Source: Acridotheres tristis
Lineage: Eukaryota > Chordata > Aves > Passeriformes > Sturnidae
Length of the DNA stretch: 64,000 bases
NCBI GenBank assembly: GCA_037013685.1
Contig: CM072884.1
Span: 4,526,001 to 4,590,000 of the forward strand
Direction of reading: 5' to 3'
Below, in pieces: positions 1-10,620 of this stretch. The translations under genes were made by a program, and so were the position numbers. Below the pieces are notes generated by a model. The model saw only the letters and a list, made by a program, of their open reading frames with translations, made no database searches and was not told the origin of the DNA. How positions within the stretch are numbered: position 1 is the first letter of the stretch; every line of letters begins with the position of its first letter.

Positions 1-2391
1 CAGGGTGAGTTTCTGCTTTTCCCATACCATTCCCAGCACAGCTGAACAAGGCTTGGTATGCTCTGCTCTCTCCCACAGCCTTTCCTACTCAGTGCCTTCC
101 TTTCTGATTAGGAGTAGGAGGACTTCCATAGGACATACCCTTTTCTTCCTGCCACTGACAGCAGTCTGCCTCTCTTCGTCCTTCTCTTGCTCTGATTGAT
201 GGCCTCAAATCCTTGGCTTCTTCCTGGCTCCCCTGTTTGTCAGCCAGCAAGTTTCTAGCTGTGCCCAAAAAAAGCAGCAGGGTGAGGGTGGTCAGCCCTA
301 CTGTACAAATGGTGCCAGGACTCTGAGCTGGGGATGGACCCTGAGAGGGGACTGGGCTCCCAGCAGCATCCTGCTTCCAGAAATCTCTGGAAGGACCACA
401 GCAGCCTATGTGAGGTACAGCTGTGGCTGATGCACTGTGGGTTTCAGGTACTTCTGGTAGCACTTTATTGGCACTGAGTTATGACTTTTGTTCTCTGGCT
501 ACTGGTCCAGCAAGCTGAGCAACTTGTGTTGCCAACCCCTTGAGGAGAGCCCAGGAGTCCAGATGGCACTAACTGCCTGCATTTAGGCAGTGGAATCCCA
601 CTCCATTTTTGCTCTAACATACAAAATAGCCAGCAGTCACCTCCCCTGAGATAAACCACAAAAGGAGTTTAATTTGCAGTGGAAGAAGACTCCTGCACCC
701 TATCCTTGCATAGCATAACACAACAAAAATTATGATTGTGATGTTCAAAGCACAGTTAAGGATGTACCTGGGGATTTCAGCTGCATGGGATCAAAGCACG
801 AGGGCAGCTTCCGTTCCTGTGCTGTATCTTGTCCTGAAAGATTGGAGCAGTAGCAGCCCAAAGGTTTTAGGGTGAGTAGGGATGATGGGGATGGCTATTC
901 TGCTCCTTAATTCATAGCTGCTGTGACCTCTCCAGACCTCTAAGCTGTAGGACAGCATGGATTTTTTTCCCCAATAAGGGGACAGCTTTGTTCTGTCCTT
1001 CAGTCATCATGCACACCTTTGCCAACATCTTCAGTTTGTGGCACCAGCTGGGATTACAGAAATGATGCCTTATTGAGGCAGCAAGGACACCTGGAATGGT
1101 TTTAGCAGGGTTTCTGTACAGTGGGAGGCCCTGTGTCTAATGGGCTGTAAGAAGTGAGGGTGTCTCACTGCTTTGGGAGCTATTACTGAAAACAGAGTCA
1201 GGAAGTCATCAAGGCCTGATGTTTCTTACTTATGTTTTAAGCTACTCAGCTGTCATTGGGGTGTCATCATTTCAGGTCAAGGTTAATGTTCCAGCCCAGC
1301 TGTGAGCTGCATCATTTCCTCTGCTGTGCAGCAGAGAGGTTGCATTGCCTCTGACACACAGTTTTGGAACTCCTGTAGTAACTGTTGGATTCTGGAATAA
1401 TCTGTCAGCCAGGCTGGCCCTTTGTTACTAGGGCTGGACAAACAGTTGTTAAAAACAAAAAATAGTCCTTATGATATCCTCACACAACTCCATCACCACA
1501 ACCTGGACTCTGTTTCCCACTGAGATGTTTCCCTGAATAATAGGCTCCAGTTTGCAGAGGAGGAGTGGGCTTAACAAGGAAAGGGTGGCTGCAGATGGTG
1601 TGGTGAGAACCTTGACTGCATGTGCTGTGAGCAGTCCTTATTTACTTTAGAATTTATAATCTCTATAACTCACACAGCCTGTAAATGGAGGTGGCACTGG
1701 CATTTTTTTGTTTATCTGGCCTTAAAGGTAGAAATCATTATTTTCCATCTGCTGTCTCTGCCAGTTGCCTTTACTCAAGGAAAGGCTTTTCTATCTCTTT
1801 CAGTGCCACCAGTGATAGAGAAGCTGGAATCAAAAGGCAGAAAGTTGTTTGCAGGGCATGAGAAGAGACAGAAATCAGTTTTGTCTGCCGTAGCCTCATT
1901 GAGAGCTGAAGTGTCTGTTTTGTGCTCTCCATTCCGGGTTGATGGCTTTCCATGCTGTGCTGTCGTGCCTGCTGAGTGCTCTTGGTAGCACACAGAGCAT
2001 CATAAGTAGCTTTTTGTAGTTCTTCCTGCTTTAGGGATAATCTCTCCTGATGGACACACGTGGAACAGGAGCAACTTCACTTGCACCAAAACACAGAGTC
2101 CAGGTGTGGAGGGGGCTGTGGCTCTGAGTCCCTTCCATCCACCTGAAGACTCAGCTTCCTCCCCTCACCTGCCTGGTGTCCAGCTCTGCTTTACTGGGCC
2201 AACTGTGTAGGCTACTGCCTGCTTTTTCTTTATTATTGCCTTCTTATTTCTGCAGTAGAGATTTAATTTGCTCTTCATTTTTCTGTGATCTCATTAGATG
2301 GTGATTTGGGGTTAATTCTCTGTTCTGCTTAATAACAGAGGCTTTCAAGAGGAGAAACTCTCTCAGATGTGCCTGTCCCCTTCTTTTTCAG
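1..2391 (+). other. CD2: CD2 intron upstream of the C2-domain exon (partial)
   Basis: This is non-coding sequence leading to the acceptor AG at 2390-2391, which follows a pyrimidine-rich run. I found no V-type Ig domain in any frame, so the first Ig exon lies outside the window. A good donor-like GTGAGT sits at positions 5-10. The preceding exon could therefore end at base 4, but four bases cannot establish this. No repeat family was recognised here. Confidence 0.7.
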
Positions 2392-2634
2392 AACCTGTCC
2401 CTCAGCCAGTCCTCATCTTCAAATGTGGGAATAAAAACATATCTGTCAAGTGTGAAGCAAAACAGAAGGCTAAAGATGAAGTATTTATAATAGAACTGAC
2501 TCAACCCAACGGCAAAAAAATCCAAAAGAATGAAACAGTGCTGGAATGGCACGGATGGAATTCTGGGACGTTCAGATGTGTTACTAAGAACCAAGTCAGT
2601 GAAAAAAGGGCTGAAAAAGTAATTAAGTGCCCAG
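2392..2634 (+). CDS. CD2: CD2-like receptor, exon for second (C2-type) Ig domain
   Basis: The 243-nt exon is bounded by a TTTTTCAG acceptor and a CAG/GTAAGA donor. It starts and ends in phase 1, as Ig-domain exons usually do. It encodes about 81 residues starting PVPQPVLIFKCG and ending EKVIKCPG. Four cysteines (in FKCG, VKCEA, FRCVT and IKCPG) match the two-disulphide arrangement of CD2 domain 2. Two N-glycosylation sequons are visible (NIS and NET). In known CD2 this membrane-proximal domain is a stalk that holds the ligand-binding V domain away from the T-cell or NK-cell surface. Assignment to CD2 rather than another SLAM/CD2-family member rests on the following transmembrane exon, the proline-rich tail and the downstream PTGFRN-like gene. 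The ligand-binding V domain is not in the window, so ligand choice (CD58- or CD48-like) cannot be judged. Confidence 0.9.
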
Positions 2635-4762
2635 GTAAGAAATCTCCTTTATCAGAAGGTGCTAGGGTGGACCACACCGCCTGATGCTGTTGCACACATC
2701 TGTAGGACCGGTCCAGGAGTGCAGAGATCCCAAGTATCCCGTAGTGTGAGTCGAATTCCAGCACAGTTATTGGGAGCTGATGCTGCTGGGGTAGCCAGGA
2801 TGCAAGTCATGCTTTCTGCCTGGCATTCTCCAGCCTTGTCACATCTCCCTGCTCCCAGCCCCACTGCTACCCTTAAGGCATCCCCACTCTGATGGCAGGG
2901 TGACAGAGCTGAGGGCAGTGGGATGTGAGAGGGGTTTTTGCTCCTCCCCTTCTCCTGTGGGGAAATCCTTTGTGTTTTTCTCCTCTCTGTAATCATGTTT
3001 ATGAATGTGGTGGCTGCCTGCAAGCCATGGGTGTGGATGAGTTCTCCCACAGGGGGAAAAATAAGCTGCTTGGACTCTTCAGCTTGGCCTAGAAATCAGG
3101 AGGAAAGTTATGGAGAATTTTGCTCCAGGGTTACATGGGTCAGATAAGCATAGCTGAAATGTACCATGGTTTTCCTATTCAGTTGAAGCCTCCTCTTTCT
3201 AAACCACAGATGCAGCAACAGGACTGAAAGGATTGCATTTTAAAGGGGGAGAGTCATGTTGAAAATGATTCAGTAGGCAAAAGAAATCATCACAGGCATC
3301 ATCCTCCCACACAAAAGTTTTAGAAGTCAAGGCACAAACAAAGGACAGATCACACTGGTATGACACTGGGTGTGGTGTTCAGTTCAAAGTTCAGAATTCC
3401 AGTGCAGTGCTAGGGAAAAGTCCTTGAATTTGCCAGACTTGGGTTCATCCCTCCCAGCCACGAGTGCTCTGCTTGAAGCATTCTCTTGCTCTAGATTCCT
3501 GCTGGAGCTGATGGAGAACTTGCAGGGGGCTCAGAAGAGCTGGCTCAGTATTTCTGATTTTTTACCTATTCCTTTGATAGTGAATTTAGGGAAAGTCCAA
3601 GTCTGAAGGACAGCCCATGGTATGAGAAAGGAGGAAGCAGACCTTAAGGCATAAAGGCTTTACTGAAATGATCCCAGGTCTGCTGAGTTTGACTGAAGGG
3701 TGAAGAGCTGATGGACAGGATGGCCTCTGCTCTTGTGTGCAGCTGCTGTCTCCTGAATAATCTTCCTGATTTCAAAAATAGCCAAGCAATGTATTTTTTT
3801 TTTGCTGATGCCTGACCTGAGGGACTGCACAGTCCCATTGATGTTAACATTGGGAAGGGGCAAGCAGGATGTGGCATGGACTTTGGAGCCAGGTAAGAAA
3901 GGGTGCTGCTGGATTAGGTCTGTTTTAGACAGGGCAAACTATCCCAAATACCTTGTCTGGACGAGGAAATGACACCTGCACTGCTGCTATAGGCAGACAT
4001 TGGCCATTGTCTAGACAATTTTGATTTCACTTTTTTTCACCCCTGAGAAATGCTCTTTTTCTCAGGGTGAATTGGGTCAGAGAGTTTGTTTTTTTCTCAC
4101 ATCATTAACAGAGAAATACCAACGATCTTTAAAGTACAAACAGCATTTCTCAGACACCAAAACCCCCTAAAACCATGGAGCACTACTCTTCCTACCCAAA
4201 CTAAATACCTCTCTAACTTTTTTATGTAGTGGCAGGACTCTGCCAGCTCCGTAGTAGATTAAAAATCTCTCATCCTGCAGTCAAACCTCCTTCTAACCCT
4301 CCTGCCCTCTGTAAACACTTGGTCCTGCATTTGAGGCCAATCTCTTTGAATTTTGACCTTTACAGACAAGGTACATTCAGCTCAGCCAGCTTTTCATGGA
4401 AGTTTAATTATATGTGAATCTGTCTGGGCTCCTCTTGCACTCATCTGGGAGAAACAGACACAGAAAAAACAAAATCGACTTGATGTAACACTGGCAACTA
4501 AAACAAATGGCAATCTAAATACCAGTGTATGCCAGTGAAGCTGGCATACATAAATGCTCTGGTTTCAATATTCTGCAGAACTTGAGTCCATCAGGGAGCA
4601 ATCAAAAGAGGAGCAGCAACTTCCTGCTGTGTGCAGGGAAAAGGCAAAGGGTGGGGTGTCTACTGGTCTGCCTTTGCATTCAATGGAGGAAAATAGAGAA
4701 TTCTAAGTAGATGTGCAAGTTATTGCTTTTCATCTAACATCCTCTTTCATTCTCTTAACTAG
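2635..4762 (+). other. CD2: CD2 intron between C2 and transmembrane exons
   Basis: This 2,128-nt phase-1 intron runs from GTAAGA to AG at 4761-4762. It holds no second coding exon that I can see. A perfect 10-bp inverted repeat lies at 4526-4550. The open frames within it show no recognisable domain. Confidence 0.85.
4526..4550. repeat. Perfect 10-bp inverted repeat, 5-nt loop
   Basis: The arms TGTATGCCAG (4526-4535) and CTGGCATACA (4541-4550) are exact reverse complements around TGAAG. The repeat lies in the CD2 intron about 210 nt before the transmembrane exon. It is short enough to be chance. Confidence 0.8.
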
Positions 4763-4882
4763 GCAAGATGGACTTTTATCTCATCTTAAGCATAGCAGGA
4801 GGTGCAGTCTTGTTTGTCATCTTTGTGATTTGTCTTATTTATTGCATCATAAGGAAGAAAGCAAAAAGGCGTGGAGTTTATG
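4763..4882 (+). CDS. CD2: CD2-like receptor, transmembrane exon
   Basis: The 120-nt exon starts after TTAACTAG and ends before GTAAGT, phase 1 in and out, and joins the C2 exon without a frame break. It encodes GKMDFYLILSIAGGAVLF followed by about ten more hydrophobic residues, giving one membrane span of roughly 24 residues. A basic stop-transfer cluster, RKKAKRR, follows. The CPGK-DFYLI-GG junction resembles the mammalian CD2 junction, where the second-domain cysteine is followed by a short link and a Gly-Gly-containing helix. Two cysteines near the inner end of the helix could be acylated, but that is inference. Neighbours are the C2 exon 2.1 kb upstream and the tail exon 1 kb downstream. 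Confidence 0.92.
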
Positions 4883-5846
4883 GTAAGTGTTTAAGGGGCT
4901 TTGTTTTGCTATCCAGCCACCTAAAATATTAGAGCTTCCCACTGACAGCAGCCCTGTGGTGAGGAGCATTTCCTCTGCCCTGACATGAGCAATAGCCTGG
5001 TTTTAGCATGTGGTGAATCTGTGTACATCAGCTGGCATTGCCAGTCTCACTTTCTGATATGTGCTTTGAGCAAAGCCATCTGAGTATTATTTTACATTAT
5101 GGCTGTTCTCTTTTGAGTGGTACAGATCACTGCCTCAGCTGTGCAGTGACATCATATCCTCAGCTCTTGGGCCTGGATTCAGCAGGAGTTAAGAAAATGA
5201 GCCTGAGAAAATGAGAACTAATATTTTAGCGATTATTTTGTGGTGACTAGCCTCTCTGAAACAGTTTGCTGTGTGTTTAAGGCTGACTCAGTGTCTCAAG
5301 AGGTAAATCCCTCAATCCCTAAATTAATGTGAGTGATATTTCAGAAATGATGAGTCAGTGATCAGAAGTCAGATGGTATGAATTTACTTATTTGTGTGTG
5401 AAAATTAATGATGGCAAAAGGGATTTCTGGCTTCCAGGTGTCTGGAAATCTCAGCATGGACAATGGCAGGGTGGAGTGCTTTGATGTTGCTTCCTGGGGT
5501 TGGATCTCAGTGGCTTCCAAAGGGGACAGAGCAGCTCAGGCTGGGGGTGTCCACTGATGCCTACTGGGGCTCCCTTGAAGAAGCTGGTTCCCCCAATAGC
5601 CAGGGCAGGGCTGCCCCAAAATTCTCCAGGTACCTCCATCTCAGCCAGGCAGCCCAAAGCTTCCATGTTGGCTTGGGGAGGTGCAGGCAGAGATGATTCT
5701 TGCTGTTCACTGTGACAGCAGGAACGTCTGAGAGCGACAGCTTAAAACCCAATATTTGGCTTTTCCCTGCTTGGGCCAAACACATTTCCTTGGATTTTTT
5801 GACTTCTTGTTGCGTGTCTGACCGTGGGGTGCTGCTGTTGTTGCAG
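4883..5846 (+). other. CD2: CD2 last intron
   Basis: This 964-nt phase-1 intron runs from GTAAGT to TTGCAG. I see no additional exon. In mammals the CD2 tail is likewise encoded separately from the membrane span. Confidence 0.85.
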
Positions 5847-6079
5847 AGGAGGAGCGAGCCATGCACACCCTGCACATGGGGTGCGAGAGGGGGGCACGGG
5901 AGCTGCCCCAGAGCCCATCCAAGCTGCCCCAGAGCCCATCCAAGCCCACCCCAAAGCAGCTCCGGGTGCAGCAGAGGCCGCTGCCCCCCCAGCCCCAGGA
6001 GCAGCCGCTGCCCCCGCGGCCCCAGCCACGGCCCCGAGCCCACCCACGCACCCCAAACCTGCCCAGAGAGAGGCCCTGA
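5847..6079 (+). CDS. CD2: CD2-like receptor, terminal exon with proline-rich cytoplasmic tail
   Basis: The exon starts after TTGTTGCAG, continues the phase-1 frame and stops at TGA 6077-6079. It gives 77 tail residues, or about 87 with the basic residues of the previous exon. Mammalian CD2 tails are near 117. Known CD2 tails recruit SH3 adaptors (CD2AP/CIN85, PSTPIP1, Lck/Fyn) and the GYF protein CD2BP2. Here one class I SH3 ligand is clear, RPLPPQP (about 5975-5995), followed by the Pro/Arg stretch QPLPPRPQPRPR. The PPPGHR repeats that bind CD2BP2 in mammals are absent. A 21-bp tandem duplication gives LPQSPSK twice. Local GC is high, which opens long spurious frames on both strands. The identity is well supported by the exon series; the binding partners are inferred from motifs. 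Confidence 0.88.
5903..5944 (+). repeat. CD2: Tandem 21-bp duplication inside the CD2 tail
   Basis: Two identical in-frame 21-nt copies (5903-5923 and 5924-5944) each encode LPQSPSK. Exact nucleotide identity suggests a recent duplication, possibly polymorphic. Each copy carries a Ser-Pro site. Confidence 0.9.
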
Positions 6080-6915
6080 GCACACAGCCTGCCCTCTCTG
6101 CTCCACCACTCACTGGGAAAAGGAAGCTTCCCCCAGCCAGGAGCCCCTCCTGCCCAGCCCTGTGAAATGCTCCGCTATGAAAAGGCAGCTTTCGGTGCAG
6201 AAAACGAGAGAGAGCATCAAATGGTGATGAGAAGACTCAAGGTGATGGGCATTGAGCCCTGTGGACATTTTTCTACTGATATCTCCATGTTAGGATATGG
6301 AGCACTGAGCCCTGTGCCTTTCTGTGGTTCACTTGTTTTCATTGCACCTTGTTTTCTTCGTGCTTTTTGGATGGTTTTCACCAAGAAGAAGCTAAAGCTC
6401 TACTGAGACAAAATGGACCTATGGATCTTACAGGGTTTTGTCTCCTGCTACACATTTGGACAGCTCTCTGGCTTCAGCATCAAATACATGGACTCCTGAA
6501 CTAAAAATTATTTGTATGTAATTAAATATTTGTCTGAAGTTGAAAGGATTTGTTTTGCATAATGCAGAGAAGAAAATATTGCAAGGACACGTGAGAGACT
6601 TGCAGCACCTGTGTGGGATAAACACAAATGGGAAAGGCATAAACTTTTCCCTTTCTCCACTGTGTTTAGAAAAGAAACTGTGAGCTTGAATTGCAGCAAG
6701 AGAGACTTAGGTCAGTGTTTTATTGTTTTTTTTTTTTTAATGTGACAGTGAGATTTCTGGGAGAAGTTCTCCAGCACTGGGTTTCCGAGACTGGATGAAA
6801 CAACATTCTGTGAAGCCTCTTTGACCTGACAAGGGCCAGGAGAATGTGCTACACAGCCTCTTCAACTCAGTTTTCTGTGATTTTTAAGCAAATAAAACAA
6901 ACCTTTATTCTCAGC
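6080..6915 (+). other. CD2: CD2 3' untranslated region
   Basis: About 0.84 kb of non-coding sequence lies between the TGA and the first good polyadenylation signal. It becomes AT-rich after about 6.5 kb. Its open frames have no recognisable domain. The exact 3' end is inferred. Confidence 0.7.
6891..6896 (+). terminator. CD2: Polyadenylation signal (AATAAA), likely CD2
   Basis: A canonical AATAAA lies 812 nt after the stop codon, followed within about 30 nt by T/GT-rich sequence (CTTTATTCTC, GTCTTTGTGG). A second AATAAA at 7731-7736 could serve as an alternative, more distal site. Confidence 0.7.
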
Positions 6916-9900
6916 ATAAGTCTTTGTGGCTATCCAGACAATTTTTTTTTGCATAGAAGAGGTCTGGTCTCCTTTGGCTTGTGAAACAAAGCATTATGAG
7001 CTGACAACCAGTAGGATTACTGGTGTCTGAATTGTCAGGGGTTTACATCTGCTGAGGGTCAGGGACCATGTCTCTTGATTTTGCTGGTGCCACCTCAGGT
7101 ATAACCATAACAAAGGGATGATAGAGAGGTGCTGAGAGACCTGCATCCCCAAGGGAGAAGTTGGACTGCAATAAGTGCACCTGCATCACCTTCCATGTGC
7201 TGGACACTGTTTGCTCCCTTGGGCATTGGCGGTGTCCATAAGCGCCTCTGCAGGACAGCTGAGGAGCTGAGAGCTGTTTTAGAGCAGTGTCTGGATGGGT
7301 ACACTGACCCATCTGGGGTAAAAGGTGAAGGAGGAGGGAGCTACAAGAGCCTCAGAGCACCGTGCATCCACCCATCCATCCACCCATCTAGCTGTGTCAG
7401 GCAGAGCACCACCTCATACCTCTTTCAGGCTGGCCTACCCAACATGTGCCAGGGGAGATAAAACAGCCATGCTTTGTTTTTCCTGAGAAATATGACTATT
7501 TTTATCCTCTGATATGAGGGTGAGGAGGCAACTTGTCAGCAAAAGCAAGTCTCTGCCTCCTCCAGAGCTCAGCCACTTCACTTGAACTCTGACAGCCCTG
7601 GGAGTGCCACTTGCTCTTGCCTTAGCTTCCTGCAGCTGATTTTTGGGCTTTTGCTATTTCAAATTGCATTTGGTAAATGTTTCATGGTTTATTTTGTAAC
7701 ATACCATATGCTATATCCCTGTACTGAATGAATAAAGAGAAGACTGGGTGCAGAGGATCTTAGTTCACAGCTGTGCTGGTACTTCAGTATCTCACTTTGA
7801 TACAAAGGGGGCAACAAAAGCATTTTGGTCCCTGAGGCACCGAAGCAGGGATGCAGGAGGTGTCACACCATCCCTGGGTGATGCTGGGGTGCCAGGAGCT
7901 GGTGAGCTCAGGCTGGTGTGGGTGAGCACAGCTGCTCTGCCTGTCCTGTGCTGCCAGAGCTTTACTGGTGCTGCTCTGTGGTTACAGGTGTGAGGGGTTC
8001 TTCCTGGGAGAGAGGGGCCTGAGAAAGAAGATTTATCTCTTTTGGGCTGATTCACACCAAAATACAGCCCTTGGCAGGCAGACAAGAAAATACTACTAGC
8101 ACAAAGTACGCCTGTGCTATGGAAAGCTCACCAGGGCAATACTATTTTAAAATTTTCTCCTTTTTTTTTGGATAGTCACCATTGGTTTTGGGATGTCTCA
8201 TTGTACAAGTACTGTCCATTGCAGCACATCAGGAAAAATGTGAGACGTTACAAAAGCAATGATGACTATCAGTGGTCCATGACACATTCAGAAAAAATGC
8301 TGACTTATCAAATAAGCACCAAGCAAACTTCATCTTTCTCAATGCATGTCATGGGGCATTCAAACCTCAGGCTTTTATGCTGTAGTGCAGTTCTGGAAAA
8401 TGAGCTGACACTGGGACCTAAGACATAACAGGATGTGCTTGGCTCTGGTGGCTCTTGCTGTAACATTTCTTGGTTTTTCTTTTGTAAATGCATGTACCAC
8501 TGAGTCACGAGATGAAGTGGTTTTTCCTATTCTCCTTAAGGGGGATGAGATGAAATGATTGATGTGCTGGTCTTGTCCTTGTCTGTCTGCTGCCTTGTCC
8601 CCCTGTTTGGAGAGCTGCAGTTTCTGTTGCCTGGGTATTAGCAGGGATCAGTGGTGTGCTCCAGAGCAAATGCTGAAAGAATGGGAGGGAGGTGCAGACC
8701 AAAGCAGGTCTGTAGTTGTGCTGTGGTCCTGTAGCACTCACCAGATGGGCAGACTGAGCATGTACCCAAAAAAGCAATGGTTGGTTCTGTAGAAGATACA
8801 AATCTTCTATCCCAGCATTAATCCTTGTGACAATAGCAGCACTTGCTGCCCAAACTTGGCTTTCTAGTAAAGTAGCCAGAACCTGCTTGTATCTCTGTTG
8901 GCCCTTAACCTGTCCAGAGGGAGGTTCTCAGGCTTCTGGCACAGACCCTGTGTGAGACAGCTAGATAATTTAATTTCTAAACTAAAACTCTGAGCCTGTA
9001 AAAGGTAAGTAGGAAACCATAGCTAATACAAGATTTTCTTGAGATGTTTGCCAAAATGATGCTATGGGGAAAATACACTCATTTTGTCCTTATTCTGCAA
9101 CAAATACACAGGTGGTGATGTGGAGATAAACTCGAGTCCATCTACTCCCTCCCCATTCTGACAGACAGGTATTATCTCATTGTCCTGAAGCTTTGCAAAA
9201 GCTTAGAAGTGCTGGGTCTGTGTTTCAAGCTGCAGAGCTCAGTGAGTGGGACAAGGTGTTCCAGCAGCATTCCTTGCAGGTGCCAGCCCTGCAGTGAGCA
9301 GCCTGGCATGGCTGGCACCTCCTGATACCCAAACTGGCTGATGGTCACCCTGAAGGACTGAGGGTTTTGTTGTGTGCTGCAGCTGATAATGCAAGAGGTC
9401 TGGCCTCAGCTTTTGGATAAGATCAGTTTGTAGGAGCTATCAAGCTGGTGAAATACCATTGCTGGGAAATGCTTTCACCCTAAGAACAGCAGGGACACAG
9501 ATGAAGGAGCTTTCCCAAAGCATGGCATGGCTGCTGCTCCACTGGACCTTCTGGAAGGTGTGAAAGGGATCTGTGAGCAGAGAAGAGCAGGCATGTGAGG
9601 AGCTACCTCATGTCATGATCAGTGAAGCATCTGTCAGCTGCTGTCCAGGGTTTCCAGGATGGGATTTAGGGGCAGAGGACGAGGGCAGGGATCAGCTGAG
9701 CTGGCCCAGAGAATAAGCCAGGTTCTGGGCCTGGGGCACAGAGTACAAGAGGACAGGTGAAGAGGATGGGTGGGAACAGAAATGGCTGCTTGAGAAGATG
9801 AGCTGGATGACCAGGAAGCAGAATTTGAGTCACATAAGTTTGCCACACTCTCAGTCCTGGGGTGTGGCTTTTCTTTCTTTGCAGAACTCCCATCTGAAGT

Positions 9901-10429
9901 GTGATGTACCCTTTGGGGAGGAGCAGGAGTTGCCTGCCTTGCTGGGCCTGCTGCTTCCCCCTCCTTTTTTCATCTGAGCACCAGCTGCCTTGCTCTCACC
10001 TCCTGTGACACTGCCCACCACTACTGCCTATCTTAATTTTCCTTTCCTACAAAATGCCCACTCTGGATGGTTTATTCTTCCTCTTTGAATGACACCTCAG
10101 GACTCAACCTATGCACATGTCAGCCTAAGGGAGGAGAGGGGACTTCCAAGGTGTCCTCATGGCTTCAGAGCATGGCTCTTCATGATCATGCTTACCCGAG
10201 AAGCCCCTCTCTGGGTTGCTTTGCTGTTGGCTGCCTTTACCAGTGCTGCCAGGAATGACTCCTGGCTCTGGAAGCAACCTCTTGGCTGCCTCCTGCCATG
10301 GAAAGTGCACAGCTTGTGCCTATTCCCCTGTCGGTGCTTGGTGGCGTGTGATCCTGCCCACCTTCCTGCCACCAGCATTGACCTCAGTGAGGTGCCAGAG
10401 CCTCGCCTGCCTTTGCTTTGGGCTCTATT
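6916..10429. other. Intergenic, downstream of CD2
   Basis: No gene was recognised. The stretch contains a short CCAT-type simple repeat (7365-7389) and an alternative AATAAA (7731-7736). HindIII-type short palindromes near 9.19 kb look random. None of the open frames carries a family signature. Confidence 0.6.
7365..7389. repeat. CCAT/CCCAT simple repeat
   Basis: About 25 nt of alternating CATCCA and CCCATC units, a minor microsatellite in the flank of CD2. Confidence 0.75.
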
Positions 10430-10620
10430 GTTCGACAGTTTCTGCCTCGGGCGCATCTGAAGCATAGTTTTGAGATAACAGGAAGAGATAATGCCACAAC
10501 AGAGATGCTCATTGGTTGTGTTTCCCACACACTTTTTCTGCCTGCATAAAAACAGCGGGCAACTGTTTGGGGCTGCTGCCTGGCCTCCCACACAAATGCC
10601 TGGTTTCATTTCCAGCCCTT
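10430..10620. promoter_or_regulatory. Candidate T-cell enhancer / CD2 3' LCR core
   Basis: Within 28 nt there are AGATAA (10473-10478, GATA), CAGGAAG (10479-10485, ETS), AGATAA (10486-10491, GATA) and GCCACAAC (10493-10500, reverse-strand RUNX core TGTGGC). An inverted CCAAT (ATTGG) follows at about 10510. GATA3, ETS1 and RUNX factors commonly act together in T-cell enhancers. The human CD2 locus control region lies in the 3' flank of the gene, and this cluster is about 3.6 kb past the CD2 polyadenylation signal. The function is inferred from motif spacing and position only; motifs this short also occur by chance. Confidence 0.4.

Noticed and set aside
1..10. End of the CD2 V-domain exon at the window start (donor GTGAGT at 5-10)
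   Set aside because: Only four bases would be exonic. Consistent with a donor but not testable here.
5561..6227. Several overlapping frames on both strands around the CD2 last exon
   Set aside because: They are shadows of the GC-rich, proline-coding exon. Only the frame that joins the transmembrane exon in phase 1 is kept.
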